Below are positions 42,939 to 52,061 of a stretch of DNA of 64,000 bases, piece after piece. Numbering within the stretch: the stretch's first letter is position 1; each line of letters starts with the position of its first letter. Location: NCBI RefSeq assembly GCF_024198235.1, contig NZ_JAKCFB010000001.1:638188-702187 (forward strand), in the 5' to 3' direction. The notes under the pieces are model-generated. The model was not told where the DNA came from. It was given only the letters and a program-made list of their open reading frames with translations, and searched no databases. A program made the translations under genes and the position numbers. Source of the DNA: Myxococcus dinghuensis (GTDB lineage: Bacteria; Myxococcota; Myxococcia; Myxococcales; Myxococcaceae).

Positions 42939-44720
42939 CTATGCCGCGCCGGGGGCCTCGTCCCAGGGGGCGCCGAGCCACGCCTGGTACGCGGCCTTCT
43001 GCGCGTCGGTGGGGTTGTCCACGCGCGCCAGCCAGACGGCCTCGGCGGGCTTGGCGCCCAGCGTCACCGGCACCTCGAGCAGCCGGTCCCGCCGGAAGAG
43101 CGTGACGCGCACGCTCTCGCCCGGCCACTTCTCCTCGCACCGGGCCAGGAGCGACGCGCCATCCACCTTCCACCCGTCCAGCGCCACCACGTCGTCCTCG
43201 GCGTACAGGCCCGCCTCCTGCGCGGGGGAGCCGTCCATCACCGTGGCCACGGTGGCGTTCCCCTTCAAGGTGATGCCCATCCAGCCCCGGGGCTTGGCGT
43301 CCGCGGCCCGACCCTTGGGCGGCGGCGTTCCCCCCTTGTCACCGGCGGACTCGCGGGGCCGGAAGCAGGCCTCGAGGCCCACGTGCGCGAAGACGGAGTA
43401 GTCCAGCTCCTCGGTGGTGCGCAGCGCGTGGTCGAAGAACGGCGTCAGGTCCTTGCCGGCGACCTCGCTCGCCGCCGCCTCCACGCCGTCCTCGGGCACG
43501 CCGGAGCCGTCGCCGTGGCGCTGCCACAGCAGCCGCAGCACGTCGTCCAGCCCGCGCGCGTCGCCGGTGGCGCGGCGGAGCTCCAGGTCCAGCAGCGCCG
43601 ACATCACCTCGCCCTTGAGGTAGTAGGAGATGGCGCTGTTGGGGGAGTTCTCGTCGGGGCGGTAGTGCTTCACCCAGCTCACCAGCGACGACTCCAGCAG
43701 CGTCTGCACGCGGCGCCCCGGCGTGGAGTGCAGCGTGGTGAGCGTCTCCCCCAGGCGGGTGAGGTAGCGCTGCGCGGACATCAGCCCGGCGCGGCGCACG
43801 AAGAGGTTGTCGTAGTAGGCCGTGGTGCCCTCGAAGGCCCACAGGAGCGTGGTGTAGTTCTCCTGCGAGTAGTCGAAGGGCACCAGCGCCCGGGGCTTCA
43901 CCCGCTTCACCATCCACAGGTGGAAGTACTCGTGCGCGGCCAGCGTCAGCAGGTCCTCCCACCCACGCCCGGAGGCCACCGCGGTGCGGGGGAAGAGCAG
44001 GGCGGTGCTGGCCTGGTGCTCCAGTCCCCCGCGGCCCTTGTCCGTCAGGTACAGCAGGAACAGGTAGCGCGGCATGGGCAGCCCGCCGAACACCTTCGCC
44101 TGCGCCTCGCAGATGCGCTGGAGCGCGCCACACAGCCGCTCCGGGTCCGCCAGCGTGTCCCCCCACACGACGACCTCGTGCGGCACGCCCGCGGCGACGA
44201 ACGTCAGCGGGCGGTGGGGGCCGACCTCGAAGGGGCTGTCCACCAGCGTGTCGTAGTCCGGGGCGACGAAGGCGCCGTCGCGCCACTCCAGCGCGCACGA
44301 CGTCCGCCACCCGGCGGGCTCCTCCACCGCGACGTGGTGCTCCAGGCCGCGCGTCTCCTCCGTGTAGAGGAAGACGGTGGCGCCGTTGAGGTACGCGTGC
44401 GACGCGTCCAGGTGGCTGGTGCGCACCGTCAGCTCGTTGGCGTAGACGCGGTAGGTGAGCGTCACGTCCCGCCCGGCGGCGCCGTCCACCCGCCACGTCC
44501 GCTTGTCCACCCGCCGCGCCGTCAGGGGCGTCCCGTCACCCGCGCGCGCCGTCACGTCCTGGACGTGGCGGGCGAACTCGCGCACCAGGTAGCTGCCCGG
44601 CGTCCAGACCGGCATCCGCGCCTCGAGGGACGCGGGGCCGCCGGGGAAGGTGGCCTCCACCTCCACCAGGTGCGTGTGGGGCCGGGGCATCGAGACGCGG
44701 TAACGGACGGTGTGGGACAT
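42939..44720 (-). CDS. M61 family glycyl aminopeptidase-like protease with PDZ domain
   Basis: 593 residues from ATG 44720, no signal peptide. N-terminal beta domain (SMPRPHTHLVEVEATFPGG, MPVWTPGSYLVREFA), then the zinc site AAHEYFHLWMVKR (H-E-x2-H near 262) and the third ligand in WAFEGTTAYYDNL. A PDZ domain occupies ~465-560 (GWMGITLKGNATVATVMDGS, AGLYAEDDVVALDGW). This is the standard M61 layout; members remove N-terminal Gly or Ala. It is the middle of a minus-strand run: the methyltransferase gene upstream is 32 bases away and the zinc-finger membrane gene downstream 12. Confidence 0.92.
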   Translation of the reverse strand: MSHTVRYRVSMPRPHTHLVEVEATFPGGPASLEARMPVWTPGSYLVREFARHVQDVTARAGDGTPLTARRVDKRTWRVDGAAGRDVTLTYRVYANELTVRTSHLDASHAYLNGATVFLYTEETRGLEHHVAVEEPAGWRTSCALEWRDGAFVAPDYDTLVDSPFEVGPHRPLTFVAAGVPHEVVVWGDTLADPERLCGALQRICEAQAKVFGGLPMPRYLFLLYLTDKGRGGLEHQASTALLFPRTAVASGRGWEDLLTLAAHEYFHLWMVKRVKPRALVPFDYSQENYTTLLWAFEGTTAYYDNLFVRRAGLMSAQRYLTRLGETLTTLHSTPGRRVQTLLESSLVSWVKHYRPDENSPNSAISYYLKGEVMSALLDLELRRATGDARGLDDVLRLLWQRHGDGSGVPEDGVEAAASEVAGKDLTPFFDHALRTTEELDYSVFAHVGLEACFRPRESAGDKGGTPPPKGRAADAKPRGWMGITLKGNATVATVMDGSPAQEAGLYAEDDVVALDGWKVDGASLLARCEEKWPGESVRVTLFRRDRLLEVPVTLGAKPAEAVWLARVDNPTDAQKAAYQAWLGAPWDEAPGAA

Positions 44721-44752
44721 GGCCGGGCCTTTCTCCTCTCCGCGACGGGAGG

Positions 44753-46177
44753 CTACTTCGCCCGGACCAGGACGGCGCCGAAGAAGCCATCCGTGCCGTG
44801 CGTGTGCGGCGCCAGCCGCAGGTAGGGGCCGGGGCCCACCTTGCCGCCCAGCTCCGCGCCCAGCAGCTCCGCCACCGGCCGCACGCTGAAGTCCGGGTGC
44901 CGCGAGAGGAAGTCCTCGATGACGCCCTCGTTCTCCTCGCGCAGCACGCTGCACGTGCCGTAGATGAGGCGTCCGCCGGGCTTGACCAGGGCGCAGAAGC
45001 GCTCGAGCAGCGTCTTCTGCCGGGCCACGTGCATGTCCAGGTCCGCGGGCGTGAGGCGGTAGCGCGCGTCGGGCTTGCGGCGGAAGGTGCCGGTGCCGCT
45101 GCACGGCGCGTCCACCAGCACGCGGTCCGCCTTGCCGCGCAGCGCGTCGAGGGCCGTCTCGGCCTCCGCACCCTCGGCGGGAATCTTCTGGGCCCGCACG
45201 TTGTGCACGCCCGCGCGGCGGGCGCGCTTCTTGAGGTCGTCCAGCCGGCGCTCGTCCACGTCCAGCGCGTGCAGGTCGCCCCGGTTCTTCATCTGCGCCG
45301 CCAACTGGAGCGTCTTGCCACCCGCGCCCGCGCACGCGTCCACGACGCGGGTGGGCGGCGCGTCCACGAGCAGGCCGAGCAACTGGCTGCCCTCGTCCTG
45401 GATTTCGACGAAGCCCTCGCGGAAGCTCTCCAGCGCGAAGACGTTGAGGCGCGTCTCCAGGTGCAGGCCCAGGGGGGACAGCGGCGTGGGCGTGGCCTCC
45501 ACCTCCTCGGCCGCGAGCCGGCGGGCCAGCGCGTCGCGGTCCTCCTTCAGCAGGTTGGCGCGCACGGTGAGGGGGGCGCGCTCGTTCATCGCCTCGGCGG
45601 CGCGCGGGGCGTCCGCGCCGTACAGCTTCAGGAAGTGCTCGGCGAGGAAGTCCGGCAGCGACGCGGCGATGGGGAAGCGCTTGTGCTCGGGCAGGGCCTC
45701 CAGGGCGGCGGCGGCCTCGGGCAGCTTGTTCAGGGCCTGGGCGTCCTGGGGATGCAGGGACGAGGTCCTCGCCACGTCGGCCATGGGCTCGCCGTGCAGC
45801 ACGCGCGAGGCGGCCAGGCGCAACACGTCCTGGCGCGTCTTGTCCAGGGCGTCGAAGCGCGGGGACGCCCGGGACAGCAGGAAGTCCACCGTGCGCTGGC
45901 GGCGCAGCAGGGCATAGACGCGCTCGGCGACGGCGCGGCGCTCCGACGAATAGAGGTTGGCCTTGCGTCGGAGGGTGAAGTCCAGCGCCCGGTCCGACAG
46001 GCGCCCCTCGTGACGCACCAGCCCGTATGCCTCCAGGCACGCCTGGAGCACCAGGTCTTCCCGCAGCGGACGCTGGGCGCGCTCGCGCTCGGAGGGCGCG
46101 GGCTTCTTCCCGGCGGAGGAGGGGGACTTCTTCGAGGACGGCCGCGAGGCCGGGCGGGGCTTGTGTTTCACGGACAT
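44753..46177 (-). CDS. rsmB: RsmB-type 16S rRNA (cytosine-C5)-methyltransferase
   Basis: 474 residues from ATG 46177. A Lys/Ser/Pro-rich basic head (to ~45) is followed by a NusB-like helical domain (~50-190, LYSSERRAVAERVYALLRR) and the SAM methyltransferase domain. Motifs: DACAGAGGKTLQLA (SAM), the first Cys motif VDAPCSGTGTFRRKPD and the second TCSVLREENEG that holds the nucleophile Cys pair. It modifies C967 in 16S rRNA by homology. The head is longer than in E. coli. Gene order with M61 peptidase is not a known functional link. Confidence 0.88.
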   Translation of the reverse strand: MSVKHKPRPASRPSSKKSPSSAGKKPAPSERERAQRPLREDLVLQACLEAYGLVRHEGRLSDRALDFTLRRKANLYSSERRAVAERVYALLRRQRTVDFLLSRASPRFDALDKTRQDVLRLAASRVLHGEPMADVARTSSLHPQDAQALNKLPEAAAALEALPEHKRFPIAASLPDFLAEHFLKLYGADAPRAAEAMNERAPLTVRANLLKEDRDALARRLAAEEVEATPTPLSPLGLHLETRLNVFALESFREGFVEIQDEGSQLLGLLVDAPPTRVVDACAGAGGKTLQLAAQMKNRGDLHALDVDERRLDDLKKRARRAGVHNVRAQKIPAEGAEAETALDALRGKADRVLVDAPCSGTGTFRRKPDARYRLTPADLDMHVARQKTLLERFCALVKPGGRLIYGTCSVLREENEGVIEDFLSRHPDFSVRPVAELLGAELGGKVGPGPYLRLAPHTHGTDGFFGAVLVRAK

Positions 46178-46318
46178 GGCGGGAAGGGGCCTTTGCATTC
46201 CCGGGGTGGGATGACAAGCGGGGAAAACGAAACCGGGCATCCCGGGGACGTGAGTGTCCCCCGGGAGTACCCGGGTCCGTTCCAGCAGGATGGAAACGAC
46301 GGGGCCGTGGGGGCCCGC

Positions 46319-47998
46319 TCAGTCGCGGGACGCCCGCTGCCGGCGGCGGAGCAGGGCGGCCAGCAAGAGGCCCGCCGCGGGGAGCATCGCCGTGGCCGGG
46401 GTCGCCGCGCAGCCGCCGCCGCCCCCACCATTGTCCGCGCCGGAGTCGATGACGCCGGGGTTGGACGTGCCCGGCTGCTGCGGGTCGGGGTCGGTCGTGG
46501 TGGGCGGGGGGGTGGTCGGCGGCGGGGTGGTGGTCGGCGGGGTGGTGCCGCCGTCCCCCTCGTTGCCGGAGCCCGTGTCCGCGCTCACCGTCACGAGGGC
46601 GGTGGCCGTCCGGGGGACGGAGCCGAAGGTGGCCGTGGCGGTCACCGTGTACTGGCCCGCCTTCGTGTAGACGTGCTCCGCGGTGGCGCCCTCGGCCGCG
46701 CCTCCGTCGCCGAAGTCCCACGTCACCGGCACGTCCTGGGACGTGGTGGCGCGGAAGAGGGCGCGGTGCGGGGCCACGCCGCGCTCACCCTCCACCGTGA
46801 CGGACAGCGCGTCCGCCGGGGGCGGCTGCTCCACCGGGGGCAGGTCCTTGCGCAGGGTGAGGCTGTCCAGCACGGTGTTGGACGTCGTCAGGAGCTTCGC
46901 CGTGAGCACGCCGTCGACGACCTCCACGTCCAGGAAGCCGTGCTGGGTGTTGTCGCGGATGGCGCTCCAGTCCGGCCGGCTGGTGGCGAAGCCGCGCAGC
47001 GCCGCGCCGCCGCCGCCCACCACGAGGTAGGGGATGCCGTCCGCGTTCGAGACGGCGTCGCCCTTCATCGGCTTGCTGCGCTCGTAGTTGTGGTCATGCC
47101 CGGTGAGCACCAGGTCCACGCCGTACTTCTCGAAGAGGGGACCGAACTGCTTGCGCATCGTCATCTGCGAGCCGTGCTCGCCGGACGACCAGGGCGGGTG
47201 GTGGAAGAAGACGATCTTCCAGGGCTGCGTGGTGCCCGCCAGGTCCGCCTCCACCCACGCCTTCTGCGCCGCCAGCGAGCACCGGTCCGCCGACGCCAGG
47301 CCGATGGCGCAGTTCGAGTCGAGCGACACGAAGTGCACGTGGCCCCAGTCGAACGAGTAGTAGCGCTCCGAGCCCGCCGGGTTGTTGGTGGGCATGTAGA
47401 GGTTGTCCAGGTACGGCTGCCCCTGGTTCGTCACGTACTCGTGGTTGCCGGGCGAGGCGAACAGCGGCACCTGCGACAGGAGCTCCGCCATGGGGGCGAA
47501 CAGGTGGTCCTGGAAGTCGGCCTCGGTGCCGTCCGGGTACGCGTTGTCGCCGAGCGCCACGAACAGCTCCGGCTTGCGCTTCAGCATGTCCGCGGACACG
47601 TCCTTCTGGTCCGAGCCGCCCGTGCCGAAGTCCCCCACCGCCGCGAAGTGCACGCTGCGCGTGCCGGGGACGGGGGCCGTCTTGAACGTCCGGGCCGGTG
47701 TCTTCAACCCGCACGCGCTCACCTCGTAGGTGTACTCGGTGCCCGGCTTCAGCCCCGTGAGGACCACCGCGTGGTTGCGCCCCGTGTTCTCCGAGCGGGC
47801 GACCTGGCTGGCGGAGCCCTGCCCGTAGCGCACCTCGGGCGAGCAACTGGACGCCAGCCGGAACGCCACGAGGGCCGTGTCCGGGCCGACCTTCTGGAGG
47901 TACGGGTCGCGAGCGAGGACACCCGCGGATGCCACGCCCGCCAGCAGCGTCAGCCCCAGGGCCAGGGGCAGTGGGGTGAAGCGTCTCTTTCGGTGCAT
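46319..47998 (-). CDS. Secreted purple-acid-phosphatase-like enzyme with PKD and MYXO-CTERM tail
   Basis: 559 residues. Signal peptide to ~25 (LALGLTLLAGVASA), then a fibronectin-like N-terminal domain (~30-110) as in purple acid phosphatases, then the metallophosphoesterase core with metal motifs in order: AVGDFGTGG, ALGDNAYPDG, SPGNHEY, FFHHPPW, LTGHDHNYER. After it come a PKD domain (VTWDFGDGG, residues ~400-470), a Pro/Thr linker and a Gly-rich Cys, hydrophobic helix and RRRQR end of MYXO-CTERM type. GGAGGAGG lies upstream of the ATG. It would release phosphate at the cell surface, next to the polyphosphate-like genes. Confidence 0.85.
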   Translation of the reverse strand: MHRKRRFTPLPLALGLTLLAGVASAGVLARDPYLQKVGPDTALVAFRLASSCSPEVRYGQGSASQVARSENTGRNHAVVLTGLKPGTEYTYEVSACGLKTPARTFKTAPVPGTRSVHFAAVGDFGTGGSDQKDVSADMLKRKPELFVALGDNAYPDGTEADFQDHLFAPMAELLSQVPLFASPGNHEYVTNQGQPYLDNLYMPTNNPAGSERYYSFDWGHVHFVSLDSNCAIGLASADRCSLAAQKAWVEADLAGTTQPWKIVFFHHPPWSSGEHGSQMTMRKQFGPLFEKYGVDLVLTGHDHNYERSKPMKGDAVSNADGIPYLVVGGGGAALRGFATSRPDWSAIRDNTQHGFLDVEVVDGVLTAKLLTTSNTVLDSLTLRKDLPPVEQPPPADALSVTVEGERGVAPHRALFRATTSQDVPVTWDFGDGGAAEGATAEHVYTKAGQYTVTATATFGSVPRTATALVTVSADTGSGNEGDGGTTPPTTTPPPTTPPPTTTDPDPQQPGTSNPGVIDSGADNGGGGGGCAATPATAMLPAAGLLLAALLRRRQRASRD

Positions 47999-48080
47999 TG
48001 AGCCTCCTCCCGAGCCATTTCGGGACGGAGGCCCAACGGTTCATTCTCCGACGTTCATCCTGCCGTGCCGCCGGAGGCGG

Positions 48081-48102
48081 GCGCGGGAGCGAGCGCCCGC
48101 GC
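48081..48102 (-). terminator. GC-rich hairpin after the phosphate-module lipoprotein
   Basis: GCGCGGG and CCCGCGC arms around an 8-base loop, 25 bases past the lipoprotein stop (48127, minus strand). There is no T-run; it may end or attenuate the operon or protect its 3' end. Confidence 0.4.
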
Positions 48103-48126
48103 GCCCCGCGCGTGCCCGGCCGGGCG

Positions 48127-48897
48127 TCACTTCTTGATGTCGTAGCGGACGAGCTCCTCGGTGCGCTCGCCCTCCTCGCGCACCTTGCCCACGCCGGGCA
48201 CCAGCCAGTACGTGCGCTCCTTGCCGTCCTTCACCTCGCCCGCGTCGTTCAGCTTGTCGCGGCGGACCTTGATGGCGTTGGTGAAGGTGCCGGCCTTGGT
48301 CTGCACGGTGACGTCCATCTCCACGACGCGCCACGTATACGTCGGGTCGGAGTCCTCCTGGGAGCCGTCGCCCAGGACCGTGAACTCCTGCACCGCGCTC
48401 TGGTAGGACCAGGGCAGCGCCGAGGGCGCGCGCGCCAGCGACTTCACGGTGGCGGGGTTCCAGGTCGTGGTGCGCACCAGCACGCCGTCGCGGTGGTCCT
48501 CCTCGCGCAGCCGCACGACGAGGCCGTTGGGCAGCTCCGCCTGGTACGAGTACTCCTCGTAGAGCACGCCCGTGGCCACGCGGTCCTGCCTGCTGTGGAC
48601 GAGCATGCCGCGGCTCCCGGCCATCCCCGGCACCTCCTTCTCTCCCTCCATGGTCACCTGCTTCTGGAACGCGCCATGGACGGGGTCCAGGATGTCGTAG
48701 ACCCAGACGGAGCCTGCCGTCAGCGGCCAGAGCGAGCCGCCCTGCGTGTCCGGCTCGTCCGTCCCCGTGGGCGGCAGGCCCACGTTCCCGTCCGGCGGGG
48801 TGCCCGTCCCCGGGCCGCCCGTGGCCGGAAGACTGCTGCCGCCGCACCCCACCAGCATCCACCCGGCCGCGAGCGCGGCCCTCCACCTGCGCGTCAT
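48127..48897 (-). CDS. Lipoprotein in the polyphosphate-like operon
   Basis: 256 residues from ATG 48897, which overlaps the stop of the DUF4956 gene (ATGA), so the pair is translationally coupled. Lipobox MLVGC (Cys18), then a Gly/Pro/Thr linker. The rest is a beta-rich domain (WPLTAGSVWVYDILDPVHGA, VLYEEYSYQAELPNG, RRDKLNDAGEVKDGKERTYWLV), reminiscent of DUF-type lipoproteins in myxobacteria with no assigned function. It is the last gene of the module; a hairpin follows. Probably faces the periplasm or cell surface. Confidence 0.72.
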   Translation of the reverse strand: MTRRWRAALAAGWMLVGCGGSSLPATGGPGTGTPPDGNVGLPPTGTDEPDTQGGSLWPLTAGSVWVYDILDPVHGAFQKQVTMEGEKEVPGMAGSRGMLVHSRQDRVATGVLYEEYSYQAELPNGLVVRLREEDHRDGVLVRTTTWNPATVKSLARAPSALPWSYQSAVQEFTVLGDGSQEDSDPTYTWRVVEMDVTVQTKAGTFTNAIKVRRDKLNDAGEVKDGKERTYWLVPGVGKVREEGERTEELVRYDIKK

Positions 48898-49598
48898 GTC
48901 AGCTCCTCCCGAGGCCCCTTGGGGCTCACCGCCGTCCATCGCAGCCCCCGCAGGGGCGTGCCCTCCGCCCGGCCCAGCGCCGCCGTGAGCGAGCCGGGCA
49001 CCGGTTCCTCCACTTCCAACTCCAGCCGCCGCCCGTCGAAGTCGAGCGCGCAGCTCTTCACCAGCACGTTCCGCTCGCCCAGCGCCGTGCGGAGCGACTG
49101 CTCCGCGCCCACCAGGTCGTCCGCCTGCGCGGAGACGAGCAGCCGCTGCCTCGGCGCGGGCGCGGGCTCCCGGTTGAACAGGTCGAGCACGAACAGCAGG
49201 CTCGCCACGAACAGCGAGCCCACGGCGGCGAGCCCCAGGCTGCCGTGCCCGCACGCCATGCCCAGGCCGATCATCAGGAAGAGGATGGCCGCGTCGCGCG
49301 GGTCCTTCAGCCCGGAGCGGAAGCGCACGAAGCCGCCCAGGCCCACCAGGCCGAACGCCTTGGCCACGCTGTCGCCGATGACGGCCGTGATGACCGCCGC
49401 CGCGGCGCACAGCAGCACCTGCGCCTGGATCATGTCCGACTTCGGCAGCGGTCGGCGCATGACGAGCCGCCAGGGCCGCAGCGACAACACCGTGCCGATG
49501 AGCGCCGCCGCGAGCATGCGCGGCAGCATCACCGTGATGGACAGCGCGCCCAGCTCCTCCTTGGCGCTCTCCAGCAGTCCCGGAAACGAGGCATCCAT
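48894..49598 (-). CDS. DUF4956 family membrane protein
   Basis: 234 residues. Four to five membrane helices occupy ~20-145 (MLPRMLAAALIGTVLSL, AQVLLCAAAAVITAVIG, AAILFLMIGLGMACGHGSLG), with GFVRFRSGLKDPRD in the second loop; the C-terminal ~85 residues form a small cytoplasmic alpha/beta domain (LLVSAQADDLVGAEQ, LELEVEEPVPG), as in MgtC-like proteins. DUF4956 genes are often next to VTC-type polyphosphate polymerase genes, which matches the gene three places upstream. Transport or anchoring of the polymer machinery is a guess. Start 13 bases after the kinase gene. Confidence 0.8.
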   Translation of the reverse strand: MDASFPGLLESAKEELGALSITVMLPRMLAAALIGTVLSLRPWRLVMRRPLPKSDMIQAQVLLCAAAAVITAVIGDSVAKAFGLVGLGGFVRFRSGLKDPRDAAILFLMIGLGMACGHGSLGLAAVGSLFVASLLFVLDLFNREPAPAPRQRLLVSAQADDLVGAEQSLRTALGERNVLVKSCALDFDGRRLELEVEEPVPGSLTAALGRAEGTPLRGLRWTAVSPKGPREELT

Positions 49599-49611
49599 GG
49601 CCTGGGGGCTC

Positions 49612-51324
49612 CTAGCGTTCCACCTGCTGCGCGGAGGACTCCGTCACCCCGCGGCTGGCGCGGGCGGAGGGCGGATGCGCGGCGAGCGCGCGCGCGGTGG
49701 CGATGACGCCGTACGCGTTGCGCAGGACGGACAGCCGCCGTGGATGTGCCTCCAGCACGCGCGTGATGAGCGCCCGCGCCTCGGGGCCCAGGGGCAGCCC
49801 TCGCAGGGAGGACAGCGCCGTGGCCGGCCACCGCCCGGCGTGCGCCACGCGCAGCTTCCACGCCCGCGGATCGTCCAGCCCGTCCAGGGAGTCCAGCGCC
49901 TCCTTCGTGAGGGGCGCGCCGCGCTCGCGCAGGCCCCAGGCCTCGTCGGTGACGAGCCCGCAGAGCGAACGCAACACCAGCTTCAGGGCCTTGTCCTCCA
50001 ACGCCTCGCGCAGCCCGCGCGCCACCGGCGTGTCGAGCCCCGTGGTGCTGCGCAGCACCGCGAGCCGATCCTGCGGCAGCAGCACCTCGCGCAGGGCGTC
50101 CGCGCGCTCGGAGTCGAGCCCCCCCAGGCTGCGGGCCACCGCGGAGTACAGCCCGCGCTGCATGCCCGCCTCGCGCAGGAGCCAGGCCTCGTCGCCGTCG
50201 AGGCCTCCCAGGCCTGGCAGCACCTCCGCCAGCTTCCCGTCCTTCACGCCGCGCTCGCGCAGGGCCCACGCCTGGGGCGAGTCGTCGCGGCGAAGGCCCG
50301 TGAGCACCTCCGCGGGGACCTGTGTGTACAGCCGCTCGCGCATCATCATCGCCCGCGGGCCGGAGATGCTCCCCAGCCCCTGGGCCACCTGGGCGGGGGC
50401 CCGCGGCGCGAGCACCTCGCGCAGCGTCCAGGCCGGCGCGTCGTCCAGGTCGGACAGCCCGCGCGCGACGAGGCCGGGGTAGAACTCCACGAGCCCCAGC
50501 CGGCGCTGGTGCGCGGCGAGCCCGGGGAGGCCACCGAGCATCCACGCCGCCAGGGCGGGCTCGCGCGCCTCCACGGTGTCGAGCGCCTCGAGGAAGCGCT
50601 TCTCCACGTCCTCCACGCAGGCGGGGCCCGTCGGCGGCGCCACGGGCAGGGGCGCGATGCGCTGCACGGGCGTCTCGCGCCCCTCCAGTCGCGCCAGCAC
50701 GGCGTCCACCAGGCGCTGCTCCAGCACGCGCAGCGGCACGTCGTCGTTCTCCAGGATGATCCACCGGCGCGGGTCCTGGCGCGCCAGCTCCAGGAAGGCC
50801 TGGCGCACGCGGACCGCGAGCCCCGCGCCCACGAGCCCCTTGCGGCTGTCTCCGTCCGACGCGCGCCCTCCCTGGGCCTTGCCCAGGCGCTTGCGCCAGC
50901 GCGCGAGGTCCGGGTCCACGTCCACCAGGATGACCAGGTCCGGCCACAGCCCCTGCGCGGCGAGCTCGACCGCCGGCCGCAGCTCGTCCATGGGCAGGCC
51001 GCGCCCGCCGCCGCTGAGCGCGAGCTGCGAGTACAGATAGCGGTCGGTGATGCACACCTCGCCGCGCCCGAGCGCGGGCGCCACCACCTCCTCCAGTTGC
51101 TGGGCGTCCCGCGCCAGGTTGAGGAAGAACTCGGTGCGCGCGGACATCTCCAGGAGCCTCGCGTCGCGCGTCAGCTCCCGCACCCTCCGCGCCGTGGGCG
51201 CCTGCAGCTCGCCTCCCTCCCGCGCGTGCGCCACCCGGTAGCCGAGCTTCTTCAACCTCCCCGCGAGCAGGTTGGAGAGCGTCGTCTTGCCGCTGCCGTC
51301 AATTCCCTCGAAGTCGATGAACAC
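49612..51324 (-). CDS. Thymidylate-kinase-like enzyme fused to helical repeats
   Basis: 570 residues, GTG start 6 bases after the VTC gene stop. Residues 1-215 form a thymidylate-kinase-like domain: P-loop FEGIDGSGKTT (6-16), ITDRYLYSQLALS (92-104) with the DRY motif, and a basic LID-like region (147-165). A normal TMK ends near 210. Here ~350 further residues carry about ten 27-residue repeats from ~263 to 533, consensus LxGLDxxxAWxLRE then a second helix, as in an alpha-solenoid. Polyphosphate kinase 2 shares this P-loop fold, so a nucleotide or polyphosphate kinase are both possible; sequence favours dTMP kinase. Confidence 0.85.
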   Translation of the reverse strand: MFIDFEGIDGSGKTTLSNLLAGRLKKLGYRVAHAREGGELQAPTARRVRELTRDARLLEMSARTEFFLNLARDAQQLEEVVAPALGRGEVCITDRYLYSQLALSGGGRGLPMDELRPAVELAAQGLWPDLVILVDVDPDLARWRKRLGKAQGGRASDGDSRKGLVGAGLAVRVRQAFLELARQDPRRWIILENDDVPLRVLEQRLVDAVLARLEGRETPVQRIAPLPVAPPTGPACVEDVEKRFLEALDTVEAREPALAAWMLGGLPGLAAHQRRLGLVEFYPGLVARGLSDLDDAPAWTLREVLAPRAPAQVAQGLGSISGPRAMMMRERLYTQVPAEVLTGLRRDDSPQAWALRERGVKDGKLAEVLPGLGGLDGDEAWLLREAGMQRGLYSAVARSLGGLDSERADALREVLLPQDRLAVLRSTTGLDTPVARGLREALEDKALKLVLRSLCGLVTDEAWGLRERGAPLTKEALDSLDGLDDPRAWKLRVAHAGRWPATALSSLRGLPLGPEARALITRVLEAHPRRLSVLRNAYGVIATARALAAHPPSARASRGVTESSAQQVER

Positions 51325-51330
51325 GGTGCC

Positions 51331-52044
51331 CTATCCCCTCGCGACCCCATCCACGACGAAGGCGTGAACCCTCGTCATCCCCTCTGCGAACTTGCTGTAC
51401 GCCGGCGCGCCCCCCGGATGCAGCGACGCGAGCCAGTCGGGCAGCTCGTGCCCCAGATGCTTCACCTCCACCACCACGCGCCGCTCCACGGCCGACGGCG
51501 GCCCCAGCCGCTCCGCCGTCAGGGCAAGCTGTGACATCGCCAGCTCCGGGGCAATCTGGTGGTAGCCGATGTCCCGGTCCACCGTCACCCGCCACGCGTG
51601 TGACGCCTGGTAGACATGCCGCTGGTACGTCACGGCGAGCACGGGCAGCAGGCTGCCGCCCGTGATGAGCGGCAGCAGCCGCGCGCCACCCCGCAGCACG
51701 CGCCCCAGCTCCGAGCGCGGCACCCAGACGCGCCGCTTCTGCGTCAGGCCATGGCGCTCGCGCTTCACCTCCAGCACCACGCGCTCCACGCCCCCGGCGC
51801 CCACGTCTGGTTGGTACTCCTTGGTGCGGACCTTGAGGCAATCCTCCGGCGAGCGCAGCGCGCGCAACGCCAGCGGGCAGCCGGGCCGGTCGAAGTACAC
51901 GGACACGATGCGCGTGGGCTGGGGCGCGTGTCCGCCCAGCTCCCGGGACACCCGCGCGCACAGCGCCAACGCCTCTGTCTCCTCCATCACCAGCTTGAAC
52001 TCACGCCGCAGCCTGGTGACTTCCCCCTCGGCGAACGACAGCAT
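51331..52044 (-). CDS. VTC-domain polyphosphate polymerase
   Basis: 237 residues. All core motifs of the VTC polymerase tunnel are present in order: RREFKLVMEE, IVSVYFD, LKVRTKEYQ, VLEVKRERHGLTQKRR (Glu and Lys/Arg), WRVTVDRDI, VVVEVKHLGHELPDW and YSKFAEGM (the S-K-F/Y end motif). This family makes inorganic polyphosphate from ATP or caps related reactions; the SPX domain of eukaryotic VTC is absent. Start ATG 52044; the frame is open farther upstream. It sits between the porin gene (17 bases) and the kinase-repeat gene (6 bases), which puts it at the centre of the operon. Confidence 0.9.
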   Translation of the reverse strand: MLSFAEGEVTRLRREFKLVMEETEALALCARVSRELGGHAPQPTRIVSVYFDRPGCPLALRALRSPEDCLKVRTKEYQPDVGAGGVERVVLEVKRERHGLTQKRRVWVPRSELGRVLRGGARLLPLITGGSLLPVLAVTYQRHVYQASHAWRVTVDRDIGYHQIAPELAMSQLALTAERLGPPSAVERRVVVEVKHLGHELPDWLASLHPGGAPAYSKFAEGMTRVHAFVVDGVARG

Positions 52045-52061
52045 TCCGCGTGTCTCCACTC

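Noticed and set aside
42939..46721. 1260-residue minus-strand frame that includes the M61 peptidase
   Set aside because: Only the part from ATG 44720 is family-like. Upstream of it the frame runs through the methyltransferase gene in the wrong phase.
47998..51534. Long plus-strand open frame across the phosphate module
   Set aside because: It is antisense to four genes with clear domains; composition is typical of shadow frames in GC-rich DNA.
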